From JAAZIN01 sp964464625 (GTDB taxonomy: Bacteria; Bacillota; Dethiobacteria; DTU022), in assembly GCA_964464625.1 (NCBI GenBank), contig CAYXKD010000001.1, positions 1 through 64,000 on the forward strand: DNA of 64,000 bases. Reading direction: 5' to 3'. Below the pieces are notes generated by a model. It was not told where the DNA came from and searched no databases. It was given only the letters and a program-made list of their open reading frames with translations. Shown here in pieces: positions 41,847 to 49,190 of this stretch. Every line of letters begins with the position of its first letter. The first letter of the stretch is position 1. The translations under genes were made by a program, and so were the position numbers.

Positions 41847-41960
41847 CTTCTCATCTCCCAGGAGTATTTATCTCCCGCGGCAATTGGCACCGTGATTCAT
41901 GCAGGAATCCGGTTGCCGGGATTCATCGGGGCCGTCCCTCCTCCACTCCTGATAAGAGCC
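41847..41960 (-). ncRNA. SAM-I riboswitch (S-box leader)
   Basis: The minus strand reads CTCTTATCAGGAGTGGAGGA, then GGGACGGCCCCGATGA, ATCCCGGCAACC, a variable helix, CGGTGCCAAT, TGCCGCGGGAGATAA and a closing GATGAGA, which match the conserved core of the SAM-I aptamer (P1 to P4, kink-turn and GCAACC block). It is followed by an intrinsic terminator and metK, the classic off-switch arrangement. Confidence 0.95.
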
Positions 41961-41987
41961 CGGCTTTTTTTCGGCGCCGGCAAATTA

Positions 41988-42016
41988 AATATATACCTTT
42001 TCCATAAAAGAGTCAA
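41988..42016 (-). promoter_or_regulatory. Sigma-A promoter of metK
   Basis: TTGACT (42011-42016) and TATATT (41988-41993) on the minus strand, 17 bases apart, placing the transcript start about 20 bases before the riboswitch. Confidence 0.75.
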
Positions 42017-42298
42017 TTATAACCTGATGACCACTGTGCCAATATCTGGCGGATAAGGTTCCTCAGCAGGATCCAGGTTCAAGATGCCACGGAAAAGTTT
42101 AGCGTAACCCCGGGGCCGCTGTTGATTGCTGGCCTGACCCTGGCCAAACTGCACAGTGGAAAGGCTGCCTGGCGAGCTCCCAGTACTTTGCTGCCCACAG
42201 TCTTTGCCGCCTTACCGGCGCTCCTGGATATTATTTTCTCAGTAGAAACCTCTTCTATGGTTAAATCCAGCTGCCTGATGGGGAATTGTGGCCCTTTC
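42017..42298. other. Unexplained gap between metK promoter and phosphoribosyltransferase
   Basis: Open frames exist on both strands, but none has a ribosome-binding site or recognisable motif. A hydrophobic plus-strand frame (LLIAGLTLAKL, LLPTVFAALPALLDIIF) could be a remnant. Nothing can be called with confidence. Confidence 0.3.
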
Positions 42299-42940
42299 TC
42301 AGGAAACGCTCCAGGCTTCACCAAGGGCGGCAGTGACCATACTGTCACTAACCTGGCTGAAATCGCGGTAAAACTGTCCTACCGCGGCGAAATATGATGG
42401 CGCCTGAAGGTAGTATATTTCATCAACTTCCCTGCCCAGACTTTCCAAAGTTTCCGGCGGACCGACAGGTACCGCCAGAATGAGCTTCTGCGGCATCTGC
42501 TCCTTAATTCCCAGCAGGGCGGCACGCAGTGTGAAACCGGTGGCCACCCCGTCATCTACCAGAATAACAAGCCTGCCGGCAATTTCAGGCTGTGGACGTT
42601 CTCCGCGATATAGCTGCAGGCGGCGTTTTATTTCAGCCTGCTCTCCCGCAGAAACACGTTCCACATATCCCGCAGGCAACTGCAGTTGCGCCGCCAGGGC
42701 TTCATTGAGCAGCAGGTAGCCTTCTCCGGTAACGGCACCTAAAGCCAGTTCCGGTTGGCCGGGCGCACCGATCTTCCGGGTAATGATCAGATCAAGGTCG
42801 CCGCCCAGGCTCCGCCAGATCGGTAGGGCCACGGAGACGCCACCCCGGGGAACCGCCAGGATTAATGGCATAGTCCCCCGGTAAGAGGACAAACTTTTAG
42901 CAAGGAGTTCTCCGGCATGCCGGCGATCTTGCAAAAACAC
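42299..42940 (-). CDS. Predicted phosphoribosyltransferase (COG1926 type)
   Basis: A 213-residue type I phosphoribosyltransferase-fold protein. N-terminal DRRHAGELLAKSL and PLILAVPRGGVSVALPI, then ITRKIGAPGQPELALGAV, and the PRPP-binding loop LVILVDDGVATGFT are typical of the COG1926 group. Neither its base substrate nor its in vivo reaction is known. It is 23 bases downstream of the CooC-like gene on the same strand and so is probably the fourth gene of the CoxD-CoxE-CooC unit. Why it belongs there is unclear. Confidence 0.82.
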   Translation of the reverse strand: MFLQDRRHAGELLAKSLSSYRGTMPLILAVPRGGVSVALPIWRSLGGDLDLIITRKIGAPGQPELALGAVTGEGYLLLNEALAAQLQLPAGYVERVSAGEQAEIKRRLQLYRGERPQPEIAGRLVILVDDGVATGFTLRAALLGIKEQMPQKLILAVPVGPPETLESLGREVDEIYYLQAPSYFAAVGQFYRDFSQVSDSMVTAALGEAWSVS

Positions 42941-42963
42941 CGTCAGACCTCCCCAAAACCATT

Positions 42964-43719
42964 CTATAGAGACAACGAATCAAATATTTTACCCGCTGCT
43001 TTTACCGCTATGGATTCAGAAGGGAGCTCCAGCAGTGCTTTGCCGGCAAGGTCATACTCCACAACCGCAGAATCGAAGGGTATATCTCCCCACAATTCCA
43101 GACCGGTGCGAGCAATCTCCTCAGAGAGCTGTTCCACCTCGCCATCCCTGCCCCGTGAGACGATAAGACCCATCCTGCCGATCTCAAGGCGGAGACTTTC
43201 GGCTATCTCGCGGATCCGACCAGCTGAGCGCACTCCCCTTGCCGTAGCATCACTTGTTATAAGCAGAATGTCAGACTGAGGCAAGACCCTCCGGCTTATA
43301 TGCTCCATCCCTGCTTCATTATCCATGAGCAGGTAATCGTAGTTCACACTCAGTTTCTCCAGAAAACGGCGCAGCAGATCATTGGGGTAACAGTAACAAC
43401 CGGGGCCCTGGGGATTCCCCATTACCAGAAGATCAAAATGCTTCGTCTCCACAAGGGACCTGTTGAGGCTATATTCAATGAAAACATTTTTTGTCATTCC
43501 GGTGGGAACACCATCGGGTTTTTTTGTTGCCTCCAGCATCGTGGCAATAGTATCCTCTACCGTTAAACCGAGAGCCTCGTTAAGGTTGGCATTGGCATCG
43601 GCATCAACGGCAAGCAGAGCCTTATCCGGATATTTCTCCTGTAAATAGCGGATCAGAAGGGCTGCCAGTGTGGTTTTCCCGGTGCCCCCTTTACCTGCAA
43701 TAGCAATTCGCACTGTCAT
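42964..43719 (-). CDS. cooC: CooC-like nickel-insertion ATPase (CO dehydrogenase maturation)
   Basis: A 251-residue MinD/ParA-type ATPase. The deviant Walker A GKGGTGKTT is at 9-17, and the diagnostic CxC motif is C108-C110 in GPGCYCYPN, which in CooC dimers binds Ni2+ for insertion into the C-cluster of CO dehydrogenase or acetyl-CoA synthase. Switch regions VDADANANLNEAL and LLMDNEAGMEHISRR also match. It implies an anaerobic CO dehydrogenase elsewhere in the genome. It overlaps the CoxE-like gene by 4 bases, so both are made together. Confidence 0.88.
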   Translation of the reverse strand: MTVRIAIAGKGGTGKTTLAALLIRYLQEKYPDKALLAVDADANANLNEALGLTVEDTIATMLEATKKPDGVPTGMTKNVFIEYSLNRSLVETKHFDLLVMGNPQGPGCYCYPNDLLRRFLEKLSVNYDYLLMDNEAGMEHISRRVLPQSDILLITSDATARGVRSAGRIREIAESLRLEIGRMGLIVSRGRDGEVEQLSEEIARTGLELWGDIPFDSAVVEYDLAGKALLELPSESIAVKAAGKIFDSLSL

Positions 43720-45083
43720 CTTATCATCGCCTCCCGATTTAAGTATAAGGCATTGGTAAACAACCGCCCTGAGACCGCCTTTTCCAGCTGGGCGATAGTA
43801 TTACAGGGCCACATCTCCACCAGTTCAGCAAATGCAACTATGGAGTTATGGCGGGACCACTGCTCCGGCGGCAACGGATTCAGCCAGATTATCCGCCGGA
43901 CCCGCTCTTTCAATCTCTGCAGCTCCGGCAGCGCCGCGCTCAAATTGATAGTCCGCGTATCGCTGACTACGATGACCACCGTCCGCGGCGTGAGCAGTTC
44001 ACGGTATTTACCGTTCAGCTCCGTCAAGGCGGCACCGATATTCGTGCCACCGCCCCAGGATTCACCCTGCATGACCACACGCTCCAGAAGTTGATCCAGC
44101 CCCGCATGTTCTTTAAGAGCAGGGGTAAGGTATTCCAGACTATCAGCAAAAGCAAAAAGCTCAAGGTTTGAAACCGCCGCCTGAAGGCCGTAAATGAATT
44201 GCAGCACAAAACTACTGTAACGCTCCATGGAAGCGGAAAGATCACCGATAAAAAGCAGCTGCAGCTTGGAGCGGCGTTTCCGTTTGTACTTCAGCAGGAA
44301 AGGCCGCCCACCATGACGCATATTCATCCTGACTGTGCGGCGAAAGTCGAGCGAACCCCGGGGAGCGCTTCTCTGGCGGCGCCGCACAAGCCTTTGAGCC
44401 AGTTGCTGAGACAGCCTGTTTATAAGCTCCTTTGCCGCCGGCAAATCGGCCTGGCTGAGCACCTGCATGTCTGAATCGCAAAGCCGCTTTTCTGACTTTC
44501 CAGCAGGCCCTGAACCGGCGCCTTCACCGGTGCAGCTTCCTGTCGATAAGCGATCCTGCCGGCTGTACCAGTAACGCAACTGCCCTTTAACCACTGTTTC
44601 AAGAAGAGGTTTTAGGGGGGAACGTTTCTCTATTTCAGCCGCCTCGGTCTCCTGCACGAAACGGCACAGGCTCTGCCGTTCAGCTTCGGGTAATCTGCTG
44701 TAGAGCAGCATCTCCTCGCTGGAAAGACACAAAGGCTCTCCTTTGTAGGAAAGATCGTCGGCAGCATTTTCCAACATGGTCTTCTCTTGTTCCCGTTGAT
44801 GCTCCGCCTCCCGAAGCTGCCGGATCTGAGTTTCCGGAGGAACAAAGTAATTCTCGAAGGCCTCTTCAAAAACCTCAAGATCACGATAGCTCTTTACCAG
44901 GGTGGCACGAAGGGCGGCTTTGAAATCATCACGCCCGGTCAGGTCAATATGTTCAAGTGCCTGCAAAGCATCCAGCAACTCCGCTGTCCCCAGGGGAAGC
45001 CCTTCAGCCCGCAGCAGGGCGGCAAATATCGCCATATTCTCTGCATAAGAGCAGTCCGGTGCAGCATTTGGGTTCATGAACAT
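43716..45083 (-). CDS. CoxE-like von Willebrand factor A domain protein
   Basis: A 455-residue protein. An N-terminal helical region (about 12-110) is followed by a low-complexity acidic/Ser/Gly stretch (about 175-205), a basic patch (QRLVRRRQRS, KYKRKRRSKL), then a VWA domain (about 272-450) with MIDAS residues D281, S283 and S285 (GDLSASM), the Thr in GGGTNIG and SDTRT. CoxE proteins work with a MoxR-type AAA+ ATPase (CoxD) as metal-cofactor maturation machines, best known for aerobic Mo-Cu CO dehydrogenase. Here it overlaps the CoxD-like gene by 10 bases and the CooC-like gene by 4. Confidence 0.85.
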   Translation of the reverse strand: MFMNPNAAPDCSYAENMAIFAALLRAEGLPLGTAELLDALQALEHIDLTGRDDFKAALRATLVKSYRDLEVFEEAFENYFVPPETQIRQLREAEHQREQEKTMLENAADDLSYKGEPLCLSSEEMLLYSRLPEAERQSLCRFVQETEAAEIEKRSPLKPLLETVVKGQLRYWYSRQDRLSTGSCTGEGAGSGPAGKSEKRLCDSDMQVLSQADLPAAKELINRLSQQLAQRLVRRRQRSAPRGSLDFRRTVRMNMRHGGRPFLLKYKRKRRSKLQLLFIGDLSASMERYSSFVLQFIYGLQAAVSNLELFAFADSLEYLTPALKEHAGLDQLLERVVMQGESWGGGTNIGAALTELNGKYRELLTPRTVVIVVSDTRTINLSAALPELQRLKERVRRIIWLNPLPPEQWSRHNSIVAFAELVEMWPCNTIAQLEKAVSGRLFTNALYLNREAMIR

Positions 45084-45982
45084 TCTTCCTCCCCGTTAAG
45101 GGGATTACGCAGCAATTGATCAATACCCCCCTTACCGATTTCCCGGTGAAACAGCAGCTGATCCTGGCGGTTTTTTAACAGCAGGTTAAGAGTATCGGCT
45201 ACCAGGGTGCCATCGAGCCTCTTTTTCCCTAAAGCCACCAGTGCCTGTGCCCAATCAAGTGTTTCGGCTATGGAAGGTTTTTTTCGCAACTCATCCTGAG
45301 AGCGCAGGTGGCCAATCACCCGGGCAATCTCAGTTGCAAAACGCTCGCTCACCTGCGGGACCTTAGTCCGGATGATCTGCGTCTCCCTGGCTACATCGGG
45401 AAAATCAAAGTAAAGATAAAGGCAGCGTCTTTTCAGGCCGTCGGAAAGTTCCCGCTCACTGTTGCTGGTCAAAACTACAACAGGAATGTTTTCCGCCTTC
45501 AAGGTACCCAGTTCGGGAATTGATACCTGAAAGTCGGAGAGAACCTCAAATAAAAAAGCCTCGAATTCGGGATCAGTCTTGTCAACTTCGTCAATGAGAA
45601 GAACAACTCTTTTGGGGGAACGGATTGCTTTCAGCAGAGGCCTTTCAAGAAGATAGGAGAGGGAAAAAAGATCTTCCTCTTCAACATGCGTCCCTTCAAG
45701 GCCCCGTCCGATTTGGATTCGCAGCAGTTGCCGCTGATAATTCCACTCATAAAGCGCCTTCGTCTCATCAAGCCCCTCGTAACACTGGAGGCGTATGAGC
45801 TCCGTATCCAGAATCTCCGCCAGCACCTTCCCCATCTCGGTTTTTCCCACACCCGGAGCGCCTTCGATGAGAAAGGGCTTTTGCAGTTTTAAAGCGAGAT
45901 AAACAGTTAGAATGGCGCTTTGATCAACGATATAACCGGCATTTGCAAAGCGCTGCCGCAACTGTGTCAGATCTATTTGCAC
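45074..45982 (-). CDS. MoxR/CoxD-family AAA+ ATPase
   Basis: A 302-residue AAA+ ATPase of the MoxR class. Walker A GAPGVGKTE is at 41-49, Walker B LLIDEVDK has D128-E129, sensor 1 is VVVLTSNSERELS, and the arginine-finger/sensor 2 region includes LKRRCLYLYFDFP. CoxD-type members use ATP to remodel a target together with a VWA partner, here the next gene. It begins with GTG at 45982 after GGGAGG (spacing 6). A sigma-A promoter lies just upstream, making this the first gene of a four-gene unit with coxE-like, cooC and phosphoribosyltransferase. Confidence 0.88.
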   Translation of the reverse strand: MQIDLTQLRQRFANAGYIVDQSAILTVYLALKLQKPFLIEGAPGVGKTEMGKVLAEILDTELIRLQCYEGLDETKALYEWNYQRQLLRIQIGRGLEGTHVEEEDLFSLSYLLERPLLKAIRSPKRVVLLIDEVDKTDPEFEAFLFEVLSDFQVSIPELGTLKAENIPVVVLTSNSERELSDGLKRRCLYLYFDFPDVARETQIIRTKVPQVSERFATEIARVIGHLRSQDELRKKPSIAETLDWAQALVALGKKRLDGTLVADTLNLLLKNRQDQLLFHREIGKGGIDQLLRNPLNGEEECS

Positions 45983-46018
45983 GATGAACCTCCCTTTTCA
46001 ACGTAGTATGCCTTTGCT

Positions 46019-46047
46019 ATCATACTATAAATCTACTTTTGCGGCAA
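46019..46047 (-). promoter_or_regulatory. Promoter of the CoxD-CoxE-CooC unit
   Basis: TTGCCG (46042-46047) and TATGAT (46019-46024) on the minus strand, 17 bases apart, about 37 bases before the GTG start. Confidence 0.6.
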
Positions 46048-46076
46048 ACTAACCCATAAAATATGGGACAGCGTAT

Positions 46077-46101
46077 AAAAAAAAGGCGGGATAATCCCGC
46101 C
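46077..46101 (-). terminator. Strong intrinsic terminator after the 55-residue ORF
   Basis: On the minus strand GGCGGGAT-T-ATCCCGCC folds into a near-perfect stem followed by TTTTTTTAT. It separates the small gene from the CoxD promoter. Confidence 0.85.
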
Positions 46102-46128
46102 CTGGTACTTTTAACTGCCGGTCCGGTG

Positions 46129-46296
46129 TTAGACTGTCGGCTGAACCAGCTGGCGTCTCTCTTTCTCCGATTCAATCTCTGCCTCGATTTCGAGAATTCT
46201 AGCGAGCACTGTCGCTCTTTCAGCACCTTTGGCAATGATATATTCCCGTAAAAGGTTCTCCCTTGTCTCCACCAGGGTCACTAAAATATCAGCCAT
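46129..46296 (-). CDS. Small helical protein, 55 residues, unknown function
   Basis: A complete short gene: ATG at 46296 preceded by GGAGG (spacing 10), 55 codons, TAA, then a strong terminator 28 bases later. The protein starts MADILVTLVETRENLLREYI and continues with ARILEIEAEIESEKERRQLV, a highly charged amphipathic heptad-like pattern expected of a coiled coil. There is no Cys, no membrane segment and no recognised family. The ribosome-binding site, helical coding pattern and terminator together support a real gene. It lies between tRNA-Thr and the CoxD promoter and is transcribed separately from the CoxD unit. Confidence 0.7.
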   Translation of the reverse strand: MADILVTLVETRENLLREYIIAKGAERATVLARILEIEAEIESEKERRQLVQPTV

Positions 46297-46486
46297 CTGC
46301 CGCCATCCTCCCTCATATTGATTTATCTCCTATTTTGAACAATTTAGACAAAATTATTCTTAAAACGGAGGGAGGCCCTTTGGCGATTTCCACCGTTAAT
46401 AATCGACAGAATGCTTTTTGCAGTGACAGGATTGTCTTTAATAAATAACTGAGGGCGGCGGTCTCGCAACCGCAGCCCCCCAATGT

Positions 46487-46562
46487 TGGAGCCGGCAAGA
46501 GGACTCGAACCCCCAACATGCTGATTACGATTCAGCTGCTCTGCCAATTGAGCTATGCCGGC
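46487..46562 (-). tRNA. tRNA-Thr (anticodon CGT)
   Basis: The 76-base minus-strand sequence folds as a cloverleaf: acceptor GCCGGCA with TGCCGGC, D-arm GCTC/GAGC, anticodon arm GCTGA/TCAGC with loop ATCGTAA (anticodon CGT), T-loop TTCGAGT and an encoded CCA end after discriminator T. The T stem has two G-U pairs. It reads ACG threonine codons. Confidence 0.95.
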
Positions 46563-46643
46563 ACCGGGTAAGAATATTATAACCCAAAGTATGTTAGTGC
46601 TCAAGTAAGATTGAATAAACCAAAATCACCATTTTCCATCTCA

Positions 46644-47402
46644 TTATGACTCATTATGTTTCTGGGCAACAGGCTGGATCTGGACATCTCCCCAAAGTGC
46701 CATTTTCTCGCCGCAGATAACCACTGCACCGGTGATCCCCTCAATGCTTCTGGCCAGGTCAAGTGCCCGCTCCAGGTCGGCGGAACTTTGCACAACATTG
46801 CCGACAGCGGTAGCTGCTGCATCGGCAAGTGCGCCAGAGGAAGCCATGACCATGGCAGCATCAGCCTTACCCTTGCTGTAAGAATGGCCCAGGGTGCCCG
46901 AAGAGGTAGAGATGCCCAGGGGCCCGCTTCCAGGTTCGACAAGAAGGGCAATCTTTCCGCTCAGGGGAGATTTTCCGGCAAGAATAGCCACGCTGGCTCT
47001 TTCGACAATTTTTATGAATATGTCGCCGCCGTTTTCGACAACAACTTCGGGACAGTCTTGCAACAGCCACCGTCCGACAATTTCTGCCAGGGCACCTGCC
47101 ACCGCCGCCATAGGCCCCACTCCGCAAACATTCCCGGCACGGACCATCTCCAAAATGATCCCAGGGGCTCCTGCTCGCACCAGATAGGGTTCAAAAGTAA
47201 GGGCAAAATCAGGATGGGCGGCGATATAAGATTCCAGCTGCCTGCGGGTCTGCCAGAGAAGCTGCTCGATTTGCCCGGGGAGCGCTGTATGGAAATTTTC
47301 CCGGGGCAAAGCAATCCAAAGATCGCTCTCTTTTACAGCTACGCTAAATGTTTCAAAACGTGCGCTGCCGGCAAAATGGCGGTAAAGGCGCCGCACCATC
47401 AT
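46644..47402 (-). CDS. UPF0280 (COG2122) family protein, ApbE-like fold
   Basis: A 252-residue protein of the UPF0280 family, related to the ApbE flavin transferase fold. Features are the N-terminal VRRLYRHF...FETFSVAVKESDLWI, the central GVGPMAAVAGALAEIVG, VVVENGGDIFIK and the C-terminal SSGALADAAATAVGN. In methanogens and sulfate reducers this family travels with DUF39 and NIL-ferredoxin genes for homocysteine synthesis, exactly the three genes found here. Its start overlaps the ferredoxin stop by 4 bases. The specific role of this subunit is not settled. Confidence 0.87.
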   Translation of the reverse strand: MMVRRLYRHFAGSARFETFSVAVKESDLWIALPRENFHTALPGQIEQLLWQTRRQLESYIAAHPDFALTFEPYLVRAGAPGIILEMVRAGNVCGVGPMAAVAGALAEIVGRWLLQDCPEVVVENGGDIFIKIVERASVAILAGKSPLSGKIALLVEPGSGPLGISTSSGTLGHSYSKGKADAAMVMASSGALADAAATAVGNVVQSSADLERALDLARSIEGITGAVVICGEKMALWGDVQIQPVAQKHNES

Positions 47403-47821
47403 GTAGCATTTTCCAGCAGCGTCTCCATCGCCCTGGCAGGACAGGCTTTCAGGCATAGCTCGCAGACTATGCATTTGCTCTCATCAAAGCAGACCGTCAT
47501 CCCCGGGCGGTTTAGTCCAAGAGCCCCCGTGGGACAGATCACACTGCAGGCGCCGCAGTGAGTGCAGCGATCTTCTTTCCAGATGATCTGCTGTTTTAAG
47601 TTAAAAATACGCAACCCTTGTTCCTTCAGCCATTCGATAGCGCTGCGGTAATCTGGATCGGCACCGCTCAACTCAAGCATAAGCCGCCCCTCTTTTTCCG
47701 GGCTGATATCGGCGCGTAGAATATTAACCATGAGGTTGAAATCCTTAACCAGGCGGTAGATAAAGGGCTGCTCAACCAGAGTTGGTGGAAAACGAAAAAC
47801 CAGCTTCTGTTTAACAGTCAT
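47399..47821 (-). CDS. NIL-domain 2[4Fe-4S] ferredoxin of the homocysteine pathway
   Basis: A 140-residue fusion of an N-terminal NIL domain (about 1-75), a ferredoxin-like fold also found in methionine transporters, with a two-cluster ferredoxin (C86, C89, C92, C96 and C117, C120, C123, C127). In Methanosarcina the homologue works with a DUF39 protein to make homocysteine from aspartate semialdehyde and sulfide. It abuts the DUF39 stop directly and overlaps the UPF0280 gene by 4 bases, so all three are tightly coupled. Confidence 0.9.
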   Translation of the reverse strand: MTVKQKLVFRFPPTLVEQPFIYRLVKDFNLMVNILRADISPEKEGRLMLELSGADPDYRSAIEWLKEQGLRIFNLKQQIIWKEDRCTHCGACSVICPTGALGLNRPGMTVCFDESKCIVCELCLKACPARAMETLLENAT

Positions 47822-49039
47822 TTAATAGCCTCCTTTATCGGGGTTTCTCTGGGGCAGAGTGTTAAGTTTGATCCCCGCCTCTACCGACGGCAGAGGTGCT
47901 GCAGGGCGGGTCAGGGAAAATTCACCGGCAGTGATCCATTCTTTTAGAGTGCGGGCGATCTCTTTCGCTCCGGCATAGCTGGAAAGGGATGCCACTGGAA
48001 CCTGGCGTTCTTGAATTCTTACGGTGCCGCTTTTCAGTTCGGCATAGCTGACCAAACCCAACGTCCCACTCTCACGATAGGGGTATACACGGGAGAAATC
48101 CACCACTGGAGCGAAAATCTCTTCATCCCTGACAGCGCAGTAAGACATGATCTCTTCATTAAGAATAGGTATGGGTATACCCAATCCCACCTGCAGGGTA
48201 GCCCCGTAACCCAGAAAACTAAGTCCCCGCAGCCAGCGACTTTGCATCTGTTTCAGATCGCCCGTCACAGCAATGGTTGCAGCAGGAGTCAGAGGGAGCC
48301 CTTTCTCATCCCGATCCACCGAGGGATTGTGCTGAGTGCCGTGCCAGGTGATATAGCCTGCGCCGCCGCCTAGAAAGATACGCGTGCCGATTCCAATCGT
48401 CTTCATCAGCGGATCATTCAGCAGGGGGCTCAATTGACCCGCCGAGCTGTAGTTTGCATTGCCCAACCGGGGTTTCAATATTCCCATATAAGTGTAGATC
48501 GTCTTTTCACCAAGATTGACCGCAACATTGTAGTTCTGGTAAGCATTGCGCGGATTATAAAGCGTAGCCTCATTAATATCGGAAAGGCGAAAGGTAGTCT
48601 CTATTTCCTTTAAGGGATAACAGTCTGTGCCATAGCCGCAGGCCAGCAGTTGTATCTCCTTCCCCGCCGCCAGATCCTCTATGACATGCCCCCCCCCGTA
48701 GCGAAATTCGCCGGGGTGATTCATATTCCGGGGATCGCCCGGTGGCAGGGCTGAAGCACCCAGGTAGGCGTCCACCGCCGCTATTCCTGCATAGGCCGGA
48801 ACACCATTTAAATATACCTCGCTCATTTTGATACGCGGTTTGGGATGCCCGAAATTAAGAAAAACCCCTGAGGAGCACATGGGCCCGAAAGTACCCGTTG
48901 TAACCACATCCACCCTCTCCGCCGCTCCGGTGATTCCTTTTTCGGCAACCAGATCCACTACTTCTTCGGCGGTCAGGACAACGACTTTTCCGCTGCTAAT
49001 TTTCTCATTGATCTCTTCAAAGCTCCTATTTATGCCCAT
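47822..49039 (-). CDS. DUF39 (COG1900) L-aspartate semialdehyde sulfurtransferase-type protein
   Basis: A 405-residue DUF39 protein. The family converts aspartate semialdehyde to homocysteine using sulfide and a ferredoxin partner, bypassing O-acylhomoserine. Conserved Cys are seen at C55 (GPMCSSGVFLNFGHP) and C134 (LLACGYGTDC), regions that match the essential cysteines reported for the archaeal enzyme; FLGGGAGYITWHGTQH is another family motif. The ATG at 49039 is preceded by GGAAGGAGG (spacing 8). Promoter and palindrome upstream suggest regulation. It heads the DUF39-NIL ferredoxin-UPF0280 operon. Confidence 0.9.
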   Translation of the reverse strand: MGINRSFEEINEKISSGKVVVLTAEEVVDLVAEKGITGAAERVDVVTTGTFGPMCSSGVFLNFGHPKPRIKMSEVYLNGVPAYAGIAAVDAYLGASALPPGDPRNMNHPGEFRYGGGHVIEDLAAGKEIQLLACGYGTDCYPLKEIETTFRLSDINEATLYNPRNAYQNYNVAVNLGEKTIYTYMGILKPRLGNANYSSAGQLSPLLNDPLMKTIGIGTRIFLGGGAGYITWHGTQHNPSVDRDEKGLPLTPAATIAVTGDLKQMQSRWLRGLSFLGYGATLQVGLGIPIPILNEEIMSYCAVRDEEIFAPVVDFSRVYPYRESGTLGLVSYAELKSGTVRIQERQVPVASLSSYAGAKEIARTLKEWITAGEFSLTRPAAPLPSVEAGIKLNTLPQRNPDKGGY

Positions 49040-49070
49040 GCAAATGACCTCCTTCCATCTTTCTTTCAAG

Positions 49071-49097
49071 ATTATATCATTCCATACCCATTGACAA
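49071..49097 (-). promoter_or_regulatory. Promoter of the DUF39 operon
   Basis: Extended -10 TGATATAAT (hexamer 49071-49076) with TTGTCA (49092-49097) 15 bases upstream, on the minus strand. Confidence 0.65.
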
Positions 49098-49100
49098 GAT

Positions 49101-49122
49101 CATATGTGGAAGGAAACATATG
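49101..49122. promoter_or_regulatory. Palindromic operator candidate CATATGT-N8-ACATATG
   Basis: Perfect 7-bp arms at 49101-49107 and 49116-49122, placed just upstream of the -35 box of the DUF39 operon. The position suits a transcription factor site; the protein is unknown. Confidence 0.55.
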
Positions 49123-49134
49123 GGACCCTTCTTC

Positions 49135-49167
49135 AAAAAAAAGAGCCGCACCATAAAGGTGAGGCCC
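49135..49167 (-). terminator. Intrinsic terminator of the cupin isomerase transcript
   Basis: On the minus strand GCCTCACC-TTTAT-GGTGCGGC forms an 8-bp stem with one mismatch, followed by TCTTTTTTTT. Confidence 0.8.
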
Positions 49168-49190
49168 CTGAAAACAGTAATATTTAACCC

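Noticed and set aside
42079..42397. Two opposing frames of about 90 codons between metK and the phosphoribosyltransferase
   Set aside because: Both lack a ribosome-binding site and recognisable motifs, and both overlap the 3' end of a real gene.
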